From Epiperipatus broadwayi (taxonomy: Eukaryota; Onychophora; Udeonychophora; Euonychophora; Peripatidae), in the NCBI GenBank assembly GCA_028023455.1, contig JAQFVV010000447.1:62001-126000 (forward strand): a stretch of 64,000 nt of DNA, given 5' to 3'. Shown in pieces: positions 47,150 to 58,929 of the stretch. Position 1 is the first letter of the stretch, and each line of letters opens with the position of its first letter. A program made the translations under genes and the position numbers. The notes under the pieces were generated by a model. It saw only the letters and a list, made by a program, of their open reading frames with translations, did not search any database and was not told the DNA's origin.

Positions 47150-47425
47150 AGAAAAAACTCAATCACATCAAGTCATTCAGAATTACACAGATTACAATGA
47201 ATCGTTTGGTTTCCTGTATGGGATTTTTCACATGCTTTTAATCTTTTGCTGCAGTCTTGCATTTACACAAAGTACTGAAAAGGTTTTTCCCTCTTGTATG
47301 AGTTAATGCTTATTGTTTCAATTTCTTTCATAGCAATTTTGTAATCACAGAGACTGCACTATAAAAGTTTTTCTCCTGTATGTGGCTCTTTTGAAACAAT
47401 ATTTCATAACAGTTTTGTATTGGAA
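47150..47425 (-). pseudogene. C2H2 zinc-finger array relic
   Basis: The minus strand holds decayed copies of the 28-residue zinc-finger repeat: ACEKSHTGNQTIHCNLCN, ALTHTRGKTFQY and SHIQEKNFYS, each with the H-T-G-E-K-P linker position in register about 84 bases apart. Cys and His pairs are partly lost and stops interrupt. It is a pseudogene or retro-copied fragment of a C2H2 zinc-finger gene. Confidence 0.5.
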
Positions 47426-47463
47426 ATGGTTATTTTTTCAATAACTTTGGGACAAAATTTACT

Positions 47464-47880
47464 TTATCTAACACATGCATTAAAGTCTCCAAGAAGAAAA
47501 ACTTGGGGTTTTAATGGTGCCGGTATAATAATGTTATCCAGCAGGTTAAAAACTTTCTTTCTTTGAACTTTCAAAGTGGAAGTACTGATAGAATTGATGT
47601 AGGTATCAAAATGCAAAGCCATTTTGAATATCATTAATTTTTCATTTATATATTTGGGAATCAAACCAAATAGAATTTTATTGCAAATCCAATATTTTGT
47701 AGTCAATCTCCTTTCAATTCTGCTTCTTCAAAAAACTTATAGCCTTTAATCTGAACTATTAAACTTTATTCGTATGAAAACTTATTTTGCAAAGAGCAGC
47801 TATATCAATTTTAATTCTCGATTGGTTTTTGGCTTCATTCAGACAGGAAAAGTTTGCATCAATTATCTGCATTAAAAAAA
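47464..47880 (-). pseudogene. LINE endonuclease-domain fragment
   Basis: The minus strand encodes, from about 47,706 to 47,464, a piece ending PLKPQVFLLGDFNACV. LLGDFNA is the signature of the AP-like endonuclease of non-LTR retrotransposons. Upstream, IGFAIK-like and LFGLIPKYINEKLMIFKMAL match the preceding 'GFAIK...INERLMxLRLPL' part, and further upstream degraded DIAALxET-like sequence is visible. The RT part is missing. Reading on, ACV* ends at 47,464. Confidence 0.65.
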
Positions 47881-48604
47881 ATAAAATGCCATTATTTATA
47901 TTAATACTTCTTGCTTTATCTCCGTTAACATTAATGATTTTACAGTTATTTGTTATGCTTTAATGAGTGAGCTGCCAGGCATGCCTGATATATCCAGATT
48001 CATAAAGATTTTTAGATTGCCTTTATTAGAGTCCCATCCTCATCAGTGATAGGTAAAGAAGTATTTAAGTAGGGCTGCCTAAACTTACAATCTTTGTTAA
48101 GGAAACTCCTGATTTAATCAGTTTAAGTGTGATTCATAAGTGAATAGTGATTATGGACTGCTGATTTACTAAAGCTGTCTCTGTCGTTGCTCTTTTAATA
48201 TATTGCAGATTTATGCAAAAATAAATAAGTAAACATAAAAGGTTGAATTCAGAAAGCTGTGGGTGTGTAGTTGAAGAATGGAAATATGGTTATACTAACA
48301 TATAATCCTATTATCGCAGTTAGTGCAATGATATGATCAATGGCATGAGAGGTTTATGGTGATCAGGATCTAAACTAAATTAAGTTAGTGACGATAATAA
48401 ATTACCATAGGAAATGTATAAGATCGTATTGGAAACTGTAGCTAGTTTTTGATGAATTAATATCTTACCCTTAATGCAGCAGGAGATATTCTTAATAAGA
48501 TGCTGCTTATTAGTCAAACACTTATATCCTTCACATGTAGACTTCATCTGCAGACCAAGTGCAATACCGATTTTATATTTAACAGTATTAAATATAGTTT
48601 TACT

Positions 48605-49193
48605 TCTGAATATTATGTAAACAAAACAGTTATTTAAAAGTAAGTTTTAGTGGAGAAGATATAAATTAAATATTAATATTGATAAGCTTAACATTTTCGA
48701 GGATCCATGCCTCATAATCATAGCCATCATAAAAAACTATAATAAAATATATGCAAAGATATTTAAATAAGCCAAGGTTATGTAGCCCATTTCTTCGAGA
48801 TCTCAAAGCAAGTATCTTTTCTATTGATAGCATGGATGTTTCCATTAATGTAGAATGCTTTTATTTTTCTTTTATGATCATTTGATTCTGAGCATAAGAT
48901 TATGGGATTGGCAAGTGTGAAGTTATGTCCGGATTGCTTGGCATAGTCCAAAATAAACAGAGGATGTATTGTTGTTCTTCTGAGCTCTGTTGTAAGTGTA
49001 CAGATGTTGAGCAAGTCTAGTGTTGTAGCTTTAGTTTTACCATAATATACAGCATGGCATCCGGCCTGAAGGCATGCAATGGAGTATACCACAAGTGGGG
49101 TGAACGATCGATTATTGTGATCTTTAGAGTTGTAATCAATCTATCTTCTCCACTAAAACTTACTTATAAATGTTTTGTTTAACAGTATTCTGA
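48605..49193 (-). mobile_element. Penelope-like element fragment with inverted flanks
   Basis: A GIY-YIG ORF on the minus strand (49,092-48,778) is flanked by inverted repeats of about 55 bases: 48,605-48,662 (GTAAGTTTTAGTGGAGAAGA) and 49,141-49,193 (its complement), about 85% alike by eye. Penelope-like elements often carry terminal repeats, sometimes inverted. No reverse-transcriptase part is present. Confidence 0.5.
48778..49092 (-). CDS. GIY-YIG endonuclease fragment, Penelope-like
   Basis: 104 residues are still open. VYSIACLQAGCHAVYYGKTK has the layout 'VYxIxCxxCxxxYYGxT' of the GIY-YIG nuclease that ends Penelope-like reverse transcriptases. HPLFILDYAKQSGHNF matches the 'L-x-x-H-x-x-x-x-G-H-x-F' segment, and NDHKRKIKAFYI the 'R-x-x-x-E-x-x-x-I' segment, with the catalytic Glu apparently replaced. 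It is a truncated remnant without the RT domain. Confidence 0.6.
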   Translation of the reverse strand: MVYSIACLQAGCHAVYYGKTKATTLDLLNICTLTTELRRTTIHPLFILDYAKQSGHNFTLANPIILCSESNDHKRKIKAFYINGNIHAINRKDTCFEISKKWAT

Positions 49194-49909
49194 AAATATA
49201 TTTGGTAATTTTTTGACAATGGATCCATGTGAAAGAAATTGGTCATTGCCATTTATAGATTGTTATTGCTTTTGATTCTGTTTAAGATTAAAATATGGGA
49301 AACCAAGACAATAGTTTAGGGTACTACTTTTTAAGTAGTCCAGAAAATTAAAAAAACAAGCATAACATGATTTCTTATTTAATGCCCTACACATCATGGA
49401 TTGTAAAGTCATTTAAAATATTTCATTTTTATTTTTTGACCAGTTTAATATTTTTTCAAAAAAATATTTAGATTAATTGCTGCGATTTTATTTTTCAATA
49501 TTTTGTTTTACAGAAAATAAATGTTCATAATAGTCCATTAACTTTTCCAGTGTTTTTATTGTCATGATTATTATCATGTTTATCTATTTGTTGTTTAATC
49601 ATTAAAAACATATCCAAGCGCCACCACATATAAGCAATATTTCTTTATTCAGGTAAAATTTTGAAGGTCAACAAATATTTATTCTTAATATTATTTTTGG
49701 AGGTGACAAAGACTTTTCTATTCAAGGCATAAATTAATAACTCAATGCTTCAGTGCTCAGGATTTCACATGATTTTCTAATATCAAACGTAAGGAAAATT
49801 GATTTGATCCAGGCATTTACTCTATCCATACCCTAGACAATACAGAGCAAAAATAATCAAATGATTCATTGGTCAAGGATATATTGTGATGTCTGAGCAT
49901 GAGAAACGT

Positions 49910-50285
49910 TGGTTGAATGTCACTCCAGGGATCTAACTCTTGAGTTTGTCATGTGACATCTCATTATCAAAAGTGATGGTTAAATATCGGTCCAAGATGA
50001 GTCCATCGTATGTCATCTGAATATCAGAAATGATCGTCAGTCCAGGGATCTTTAACTCCTGAGTTGGTCATATGACATCTGAGGGTCAAAAGTGATGGTT
50101 AAATATCAGTCCAGGATGAATCAGTTGTAGATGTCATCTGTTTGAATGTCAGTCCAGGGATCTTTAACCTTTGCATGTCGCATCTGAGTGTCAAAAATGA
50201 TTGTTAAATATTGCTCCAGGATAACCTAATTATATATCATCTAAGTATCAGAAGTAATGGTTGAATGTCAGTCCAGGGATTTTTA
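49910..50285. repeat. Minisatellite, about 118-bp unit, over three copies
   Basis: GTCAGTCCAGGGATCTTTAA recurs near 49,920, 50,035, 50,147 and 50,267. Each unit is itself two related halves of about 60 bases (GTTAAATATCAGTCCAGGAT and GTTGAATGTCAGTCCAGGGA), each with CATCTGANTATCA-type words. So it is a higher-order dimeric repeat. Confidence 0.8.
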
Positions 50286-50289
50286 ATTC

Positions 50290-51110
50290 TTTTTTTTTTT
50301 TTTTTAATCATTTTAACATTCATTTTAATCATACAGAGCTGTTTGTGGCTTAAAGATAGCTTATTCCAACAATGGTTAACAAAAGCAGTTCTGTTAACTT
50401 GTAATAATATAATCGAATTGCTGTGGTTTGGGGATTCAGCAGCGAGATGATAGAGTTGAACTGCAATTTATAAACCAGTTCTTGAGTGTACCACTTCGGA
50501 TTGACTCTTCATAAACTAATGGATGTTTCTAAGATTGCATATGTTTTATTTTTTTATTCAATTAACCGTAATATTTATTTGCTTCGGTTGAAATTATTTT
50601 TTTGTTTATAATAGTCTCGCTCTCTTTACTTCTCTGTTAATTAATCTTGATTCCATTTAATCCTTTGTGTTAAGTTTTATTTATATAATGTTAATATTGT
50701 TGATTAGAAAAGACCTTAGTAGATCCCAATTACCACTTTTAATTTCTGAAGATTTTTATCTTGTAATTAAAATAAAAAAGAAGTGGGGGGGGGGGATGAT
50801 TTTGTCTTCTTATTTCTTAAATCGATATGTATGAAAAGAGTTCAATTTAGTGAAGCAAATATTTTTTAAAATTTCATTTGATCTTTGATGTTTTTGAAAT
50901 TGTTAAGGGGTGCGGTCATATGCTGAAGCTAAAGATCACTAATTCTATGAAAGGGATGGGCTTTAACGAAAAAAAAAAAAAGATTTAATTTTAAAAAAAC
51001 TTTCCTTTTATATATCAATTACCGTAGACAAACCAAAAACCAAGTATGACTTCAATTATATTAGGTTTGAACTCTTGATTCAGTTTAATAATTATCCAGT
51101 GGTTTACTGC
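50290..51110. other. AT-rich non-coding DNA with G10 tract
   Basis: No gene. A run of ten G lies at about 50,784. Confidence 0.4.
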
Positions 51111-51119
51111 TTTGGTGTT

Positions 51120-51300
51120 TAAGAAGTAAGGGCACCAAAAGTGCTAGCTGTGCCCGTGATTTATTGGCTTGAGACCCAGAGTTTGCTATCCTACCGCTAC
51201 ACTAACCACGCAGGTCAGAAATAAGAATAAGTTTACTGCTCTTCAGAGTCTACCACTCTTCTACTGGGCCAAACAATTCAAGACTATTCATATTAACTGA
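51120..51300 (-). repeat. Two tRNA-like SINE relics
   Basis: On the minus strand, GTGGTTAGTGTAGCGGTAGG followed by GGTCTCAAGCC (51,165-51,215) and TTGGCCCAGTAGAAGAGTGG followed by TAGACTCTGAAGAGC (51,240-51,290) show tRNA-like A and B boxes at the right spacing. Confidence 0.55.
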
Positions 51301-51574
51301 ATGAAAATGTTCAATCTGCTATTACCTGACTCAAACATCACATGATCTCCGATAATTAATCATAAGATTATTTTTATTTTATATAGTTGGAGCGTGAATG
51401 ATATGTTGAAATTGTTTTATTTGTCACATTATGAGATAATATAATTCATTAGAGAAATGTACAATGCTTAGAAAAATTGTTAGTGGAAAAAGACGATTAG
51501 CAATATGATAGTGGAAGAAGTAGATGATGTGCAGTAAGGCAGAAGGATTCCATTTTCACAATAATGAATATAAT

Positions 51575-51955
51575 TAGGGATTTGAACTCAGATTTTCACG
51601 TTCCCCACAGTTATCCATTTCATCCCATATTACCGATCCCCACAGCTATCCATTTCATCCCATATTACCGATACACATGACTACATGCATGAGGAAAAAG
51701 ATAAAAGATCTCCAATATACGTATTTAATGCTGAATCAGCACTCATCAGTCCAGATCATCTACCATACTTATATATAATCAGTGCCAGTTTATATTAAGA
51801 TTATATGTGTATGGGAGATGGTGATGTGGACCAAATAAAGATTGCTGGTTCAGCACAAACTATGTATATTGGAGATCATTTATCTTTTTTCACATGTATC
51901 AGTTGTATGGGATGAAGTGGATAGCTTGGGGAGCTTGAAAGTCAGTTCAAATTCC
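51575..51955. repeat. Inverted repeat, about 100-bp arms, with 35-bp duplication
   Basis: The left part GGGATTTGAACTCAGATTTT to AAGATCTCCAATATAC pairs with the right part GTATATTGGAGATCATTTAT to CAGTTCAAATTCC. The left arm contains a 35-base tandem duplication (CCCCACAGTTATCCATTTCA, 51,603-51,672). Centre words GAATCAGCACTCATCAGT also occur at 27.1 kb. Confidence 0.75.
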
Positions 51956-52629
51956 TTCTAATTACATTGTTCAGTGTAGCCAATGTACTTGTAGTTAAAT
52001 TATAAATAGGACTGTTAAGGAGACCGAAAAACTAAACTGCTAATAGGTTTTTATTTAAAGAAAATCTCATTGATGAGATGCTTCAATATGACACAGCATC
52101 CAATAACAATTTAACTGCTTACCTATATATCTTGTTATCTATGGTGAGGGTGTTTTGTCTTTGGATTATGCAATTTTCAAGCCTAATATTAATAACATGA
52201 CCATAAGCTGAATACTGTGCAAATGACCAATAATATAATAATAGAGAAGAAAATTAATACTAGTCAAACATATTTTATGAATAATTTTTAAAAACAAACA
52301 TCACAGGACTCTTCTAGATTCCATTTAAAATCTGTATTAAGAATACTAATCTATTTTACATTACTTTATCTTAGAGCCATAAGTACTCCAGTGAAATGAT
52401 GTTGAGGCTTAAAAATCACTTTAAAGTATTAATAGACTTCAAACATGGTTAAGACTTGAAGGATATACTAAAGCAGAAGACTGTTCTAAGAAGGCTTACA
52501 TAAGTAGCAGGAATTAAAGTGTAAATTGCTAATAGGAATAGCAATTTGTTTGGAAATAAGAAAATTGCTTAGAAAAGGGGTATTACATTGAATAATTTAT
52601 TAAATAATACAAAGGAAATTTTTTGATAG

Positions 52630-52969
52630 GAAAACTATTCCGGGTGTAGTATATTTTATCTGTTGTATTTGTAAGAAGGTCTACATAGGTCAGAATAGTT
52701 TCAGTTTAAATGAAAGAATAAAAGTTCATAAAAGTAGAGTTAGAATTAGATGTCTTAGTTCTGCTTTGTATGTCCATGAAAAAGATACAGACCATACTAT
52801 CAATTTTGATGGAACTAAGGTTGTCTTCTTCATGAGAAATGAAATCAAAAGAAGAATTAAAGAATCTTTGTTATTAAAAACTTATTATTCTGAAGCTATT
52901 AACTTATTTAAGAGTTCTTTTAATATTAAGCATGGATGGGAAGTAAATGGATTTGTGGGTAATGTTTAA
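52630..52969 (+). CDS. GIY-YIG endonuclease fragment, Penelope-like
   Basis: The plus strand reads GVVYFICCICKKVYIGQN, a clear GIY-YIG start with CxxC and a conserved Tyr, then LNERIKVHKSRVR, ALYVHEKDTDHTINF (the 'H-x-x-x-x-x-H-x-I-x-F' motif), RNEIKRRIKESLLLK (R and E of the active site) and NIKHGWE, ending at TAA 52,967. The ATG at 52,766 gives only the last 67 codons; the domain itself begins about 52,650 in the same frame. This is the C-terminus of a Penelope-like or related reverse transcriptase whose RT part is lost. It is better preserved than the copy at 48.8 kb and belongs to another subfamily. Confidence 0.7.
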
Positions 52970-53119
52970 TATTATATATATGGTGTAGTTCTTTACACTT
53001 GAGAAGGCTGCTTGTAGCAGTGAAACCTTTGGTTATGTTTTATTATTATTATTATTTGGCTGGTCTGGTTGAATTTTGGATTTGGGGTAATTTTAATTTA
53101 TATAAGATAATGTATAAAG

Positions 53120-53480
53120 GTATCCAAATGAAAAATTGACCAGTTTCCATTCCAAGTTTCCTGCGACACCATCATTGAATCAATATATGCATTGTGTAAC
53201 AACATAACTTAGATATTTGCCATAAAAATTTTAAGGTACTAGCATAGCTCTATCACAAGTTATGATACATGAAGTGTGACAGTGTATTTTACTTCTTAGC
53301 CCATGATTGAACCATATGCTAAGATTAAATTTTATTTAAATAGGGCAAAACTACTACTGAAATGACAAAATGATTCAAAAGGTAGTGTTGCAAAGCTGTG
53401 GGTCACAGGAATGTTTTCAAGTGATTTGCAAGATTTATGATGGCAGAGAGAGCACTGAAGATCTCTGAAGGTATGAAACT
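53120..53480 (+). pseudogene. Mariner N-terminal relic, second copy
   Basis: Shares with 2,395-2,690 the 5' untranslated words ATTGAATCAATNNATG, AAAAATTTTAAG and GAAGTGTGACAGTGT and the coding start AKIKFYLN followed by TKMIQK. It is frame-shifted and truncated after about 20 codons. Confidence 0.6.
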
Positions 53481-53603
53481 CAGTTACAGTTCATGCCATA
53501 ACTCCTTATCCAGATATGCTACTGCTTTAAAATGTTCTATGATGAATAGCTAAACTATATCACTATGTAACATGTTGATTCAGAATCAGCACTGCAGTCA
53601 CCT

Positions 53604-53688
<85 letters not shown>
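53604..53688. repeat. (GA)n microsatellite, about 85 bp
   Basis: About 42 uninterrupted GA dinucleotides. A pure tract of this length is polymorphic as a rule. Confidence 0.98.
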
Positions 53689-53690
<2 letters not shown>

Positions 53691-54159
53691 CTAGTCACCC
53701 TTTCATCGCAACACACTGATATATAAAAAGGAATAGTATTGAAAAGTGACCCATTAAAAAATGAATATCTAAAAGTCTGTAAAATGATAATAAAGGAGTT
53801 ATGGGTAACATGTCACTGTGAAATGATTGGTTAAGCATGAGTAATCCATAGACATTAGATAGTAGGGCTATTCAGACTGATGATAATATTGGATTATTAG
53901 CCTTTGTTCATGAGGAGCATCAGACTACAAATATTTTACTTAGTAACAACTATTATTTCGATTGCGCTATCAAATCTACTGAATTATAAAAGTATTCTAA
54001 CACCCTAAATATTTTGTCATCATAAAGACCAAGCATGTCTACAAATTAGCCTATGATCAAGATTATTAAAGTATAAAATTGATGATCAAATGAACTTTAT
54101 TCCTTCTGCTAATGTTTGACTTGAAAATAACTGCCAAAAAATTGGAAAATGAAATATGT

Positions 54160-56450
54160 CATATTGAATGAAATATGGATATATTAAAGTATGCTGCAAC
54201 AGATGACGACATTCATCAGTGGTATTATAAGTATTGTGATTAGTTTATGGGAAATGGAAAAATAAAGGCATGATTGTTATCCAAGACAATATGACTGCCG
54301 AAGTTGGTAAAAGAGTTGATGTTGGAGTGATTGTGAGATATGGATTGGGAGATGATACAACCAGGCAAAATTTGACAAATTATTGCAATACAAATAGTTT
54401 AGTTATTGCAAATAAACTTTTCATAATTTAAATGAAGAAGAAATATGTCACCAGAAGGTGTTACTAAAAATTCAGTTGACTACATAGTAATAGGGAAGAA
54501 TATTAAGAAATGAAAACATACTCAGAAGCTGTGGACACAAATCATCAGCTTTTGATTGCAAATATGAAAATAAAATTACACAATATAAGGAAAAGAAATG
54601 TTAGAAGACTGAATATATATATGACAGTCAGTGATAGATTATAAGAATGTTTACAGCATAATGAATTGATTTGAATGCCTGATTGAATGTAGTGATGTAA
54701 AAGAGTATTAGTAACTTTAAAAAATTAATATATTGAAGGTTGCTTGAGATAATGAGAGATAAAAGAAAAACAAGAATGGCTGAACAATGGAAGCAATGAA
54801 AATGATGAAAAAAGGTAAAGAATCATAATCCTGGAAAATATGCAGAGTTGAAATGAGAGATACAGAAAACAGAATTGTCAAACTAAAATATAACCGACTC
54901 ATTCAAGGAACTTGAATGATAAGGTAGATATAATAATCCTAAAGAAATGTTTAATATCTTATATGATTAAAGATAAAGCCAGTAAAGATAGTCAATGGTA
55001 AGACGTATACAAAAGTGATACAATAATATTTGATATAACAGTTACAAAATATGAATTACTACCTTTAAAAAATGAATTGGTAAGAGCTATATCAAAAACA
55101 GATAATGAGAAATTAGCAGTAGCATATGAGGTCCAAGGAGATTTATTTAAAAAGGAGGAAACTCAGTAGTTGTTAGGTTACATAGAAAAATCTTTTGTGC
55201 GGTAGGTTAGAGATTGGTTTGAAGATCAGATTATAATGATATTTGTGCTAATATCAATTCAATATCAATATGATAATTATAGGACAATAGCTTTAGTTTC
55301 ACATATTGGTGATAAGGTGGGATAGAATATATGCAAAGGTGGAATATGAATTGATAGTGGAACAGGCAGGTTTAGATAATGACAAGAAACAAAAGATCAT
55401 GTAACTTATTCAAACATTATTTTTAACAAGGCTAGAGAATTTCAACAACTACTCTATATTTTATAGATTATCAAAAGGCTTTTGATTCTATATATCATGA
55501 TAAACTTTGGATAGTGATGTTGAACATGGGGTATATTCCTAATTTGATGTGGCCAGAATGAGAGTAGTGCAGACAAACTGATTGGTTCCAAATGAGTAAA
55601 GGGATAAAACAAGGTGATATATATTTATTCAACACTAGCAAAAAGTGGCAATGAGAGAGGTTTAGGATTGTTTTCAGAGGGGATTCTATATTGGAAGAAG
55701 ATAAATATGCATCAGATAATTTAGTTTTGATAGCAACAGAAAATAAATGATTGATAAGGGGTGGAATATGGACTCTGGCTCATTTGCAAGCAAAACAAGA
55801 GTAATGTGATTAATTGGAGGAATAGTAGAAATAAAAATGAATGTAAATTTGTCTGGAATATGTTTTAGAATTTGTCTATCTGGCCTTTGGAATAAATCAA
55901 GATGAAGAACTTTATAAGAACAAATGCAGTGATTGTTGACAATGTAGGAATTTATAAAGTTATTGCTCATATAGAAAAGCATAACCATGTGGATAAAGTA
56001 TAGATTATTGAAATATTCAATATGATTCATTGCAATATATGGATGTGAAACCTATATATTGAGGAAATAGGAAATGGTAAGAATTGATGCTTTTGAAATG
56101 AAATGTTATTGGGGAATGCTTGGGGTACCTTGGAAAGTGAAGACAATTAATGAATGGGTTTTGGAGAAAGTAGTTGATGTAAAGTGCCAAAAATTACACT
56201 ATTTCAGACATGTGGCAAGACAGATGGACCCACTAGAAAAAGATATCATTATTGGAATTGGAACAGGTCAAGAATAGGCTGATCAAAATTGTCATAGATG
56301 AATAATTTCAGAATGAATGGGATTAATAATATCAGAAACAAATAGAAAAGCAGATGGAAGAATAGCTTGTAAGCAGTTCATCTGTCTAAACTTTGTCAAA
56401 ACTACAAATTAGATGAATGATGGTATATTGCTTATTGGACTTAAATAAAC
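54160..56450 (+). pseudogene. Decayed RTE-like LINE (endonuclease to C-terminus)
   Basis: In order along the plus strand: LGDDTTRQNLTNYCNTNSLV (end of the AP-like endonuclease), KNSVDYIVIGKN (the 'xxIDYIxxxxR' block), an RT finger region near 55,350-55,450, IDYQKAFDSI-like and ILWIVMLNMGYIPNL-like pieces near 55,465-55,545, KGIKQGDI near 55,605, and near 56,074 MVRIDAFEMKCYWGMLGVPW, NEWVLEKV and KCQKLHYFRHVARQM. The last block is the typical RTE/'craniofacial development protein 2-like' C-terminus. Every domain is broken by many stops. Confidence 0.65.
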
Positions 56451-56494
56451 AATAATGTATTGGTTTTTTATTCAGGAGTTGATAAGAAAATGCA

Positions 56495-56565
56495 ATCCAT
56501 GGACATTTAGCTCTAAAATCTGATCCTACTACTGCACTAAACTACGCTTTAAGAAATACAATTTG
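56495..56565 (-). repeat. tRNA-like SINE relic
   Basis: Minus strand TAGTTTAGTGCAGTAGTAGG, then TTTTAGAGCTAAATGTCCAT: same box layout as the relics at 30 kb. Confidence 0.5.
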
Positions 56566-56645
56566 AAAAGATTGTTTTTGTTGCATTCATGGAAATGGAT
56601 TGAAAGTAGTTATAAAACTTTGTTCATATAAGATATAATCTAGGA

Positions 56646-57196
56646 CAGCTGTCAGCAACCGATCGTCCATGACATAATTTTAATGGTCCACAAAGAAATT
56701 CAGATATTTAAATTCGCTTAGCTCATTTAATAAAAATTTTTAAATAAATAAATTTTGTTTAAGCTGTATTATATGTAAAATAGAACAAGAACATTATATT
56801 GCTAATTGATTTGTTATAAAATACTACCGTGACCTGAAAAAAACATCTACTTCAAAGGCATTTAATTAATCCCTAATTGGTCAGTGGCATAGAAAAAGTA
56901 AGAAAATAAGAATATCAAATTCTGTACAATTGACTGCGCATCAAATTTGATTATGGTACCCCCTTGGTAATTGGGTGAACTAAAACTCAAAAAATTTTAT
57001 TAAGAATTTTGAAGGAAAACGTTTCTATAAAAATTATTTAAGAATAGAATACTATTTGTTATTAATCTTAAATAATTTTTATAGATATGAATTTAAAAAA
57101 TATAAGTATATCATAGTCGATGCTTATATTAATTTGTACCTTTAAAAATACATTAATGGTCCACAATATCTAAAAGGTTGCCGTTGCTGACCACTG
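56646..57196. mobile_element. Non-coding hAT-like MITE
   Basis: Left end CAGCTGTCAGCAACC and right end GGTTGCCGTTGCTGACCACTG are inverted and fit hAT termini (CAGnGGTCAGCAAC). ATGGTCCACA-type words repeat within both ends. The flanks ATCTAGGA (56,638-56,645) and ATCTATGA (57,197-57,204) agree at 7 of 8 bases, as expected for an aged 8-bp duplication. No reading frame inside. Confidence 0.7.
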
Positions 57197-57309
57197 ATCT
57201 ATGAACTATCTTGACATAGTCTTTGCTAATATTGACTTACCTGTCAATAGCTTTATCTTAAACACTGGCACATCTTTTCCAATCTCTTCATCGTCATTGC
57301 CAGCCATGT

Positions 57310-57375
57310 GCAGTTTGGTGCAGTAGTAAATTGACTGACTCAGTGACTGAAGATTGCTTGATTGAATGATCACTT
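57310..57375 (+). repeat. tRNA-like SINE relic
   Basis: GCAGTTTGGTGCAGTAGTAA and GACTGACTCAGTGACTG have the A-box and anticodon-arm layout of the SINE relics elsewhere in the window. Weak. Confidence 0.35.
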
Positions 57376-58029
57376 TGTTAATGTTGATGTTTGAATGTCA
57401 CATGATATTATGAATTACTAATCATTTGCTTTATTGCACCTAATTATATATATAATTTAATGAACAAATATTTTTCACTATAAATAGAAAATGTTTTTTT
57501 CTATGAAAGGACTTTGCAGAAAATATTTTATGCTCACAAAAAATGCTTAAAGCAAAATGCTCATTAAATATGGTTAATGTTTTAAAGTAAAATTTGAAAC
57601 TTCAGTATTCAACACTTTGTCCAAAGTAATCCAATTTTACTAAATAATCCATAACGCTTTTTGATCCACTTTTTTTTTTTTTAAATCTTGTTTTATTTTA
57701 CTGAATTTACTTGTATAAATAAATGTTACATTAAAATAAAGAATAATAATAATCCATAGAAATATTTTAATTCAAAATGTTACATTATTTTTATATCTCA
57801 ACCATTTTTATATTTCATTGTCAATTTAGTATTGAAGTTAGGAGATATAAAAGTTCTGAAGAAGATTGCTGGGGAATCGAAACTGTAAAAGAGGGTGGTA
57901 AATAAAGCATTGTGTAACAATAGTAAAGTGCATGAATAATGTAGTATTATATGGTATACATTGTCAATATATATATATATAAAACCTTTCTATTCTTTTA
58001 ATTTAAAATTTGGTGCCGATTTTGCGCTC

Positions 58030-58488
58030 ATGACCATTTTGAAATTTAAAGACCAGCCAAAACCACCGCTAAAACATCCAACTGATAAATGACATAAATA
58101 TCAAATAAAAGTACTTTAAATTCATATTTTAGAAATTATAAGCTGGTAAAAATAATATGCTTTACTTCATATGGCCGTATAATATAATCTTTTAGTATTT
58201 GGAAATTATAAGCTTGGTTTGATCAGACTTCTGCATAATTTGGATGATACTTCCTATCAGCCAAACCATCCACATCCCTCTCCTTGCATATTCTGCCTCT
58301 TTGTGCCTTCATATTTCAAATATTTTATGATGGTAAATAAAATAAAAAATCCATAATAAAATAAAACATATTATTTTTATTAGCTTATAATTTCTAAAAT
58401 ATGAATTTAAAGTACTTTTATTCAATATTTATGCTATTTATCAGTTAGATGTGTCAATGGTGGTTTTTAAATGGCCATCAGCTCAAAC
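58030..58488. repeat. Foldback repeat with about 130-bp arms
   Basis: Arms 58,030-58,163 and 58,364-58,488 are inverted copies (AGTACTTTAAATTCATATTT and TTAGAAATTATAAGC inside, CCATTTNNAAANTTAAANACCA outside), about 85% alike by eye, with a 200-base centre that carries one more partial copy near 58,200. No coding potential; unrelated to the other foldback family. Confidence 0.75.
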
Positions 58489-58929
58489 TAAATCAGGTCC
58501 TAAAATTTAACACCTTTAATCTTAAAATGTAAGTTAAAAGCATAGGTCACTTATAAGTACCTTGACAATGACCATATAAAATGGTTGAAACAGAAAAATA
58601 ATATATCTATTTATTTATGTGAATTCAATGAAATAAAACAAGATCTGTAAATTATAATGTGGTTTAAGAAGTATTTTGGATTATTTGGTATTTTAAGTAC
58701 TAGCCACTGAATGTACACATTTCTTACTTAGTCTGTGATGTGATGTGATGTATTTGGCTTCTCCTTAAATGAAGTCAAGAATATCTCAGCAATTATGCCC
58801 AGATAAACCTGCTAGCCACTTTATTTTCCATTCCCCACTCTAAGTCTTCCCATATTCTGCCCCATTCCATTTCCACAACATAATCTGTGTCAACTCTATG
58901 GCCTTTATATCTAAATCCCCCTTATCTTT

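Noticed and set aside
55686-56030. 114-codon ORF on the minus strand
   Set aside because: It is the antisense shadow of the decayed LINE on the plus strand.
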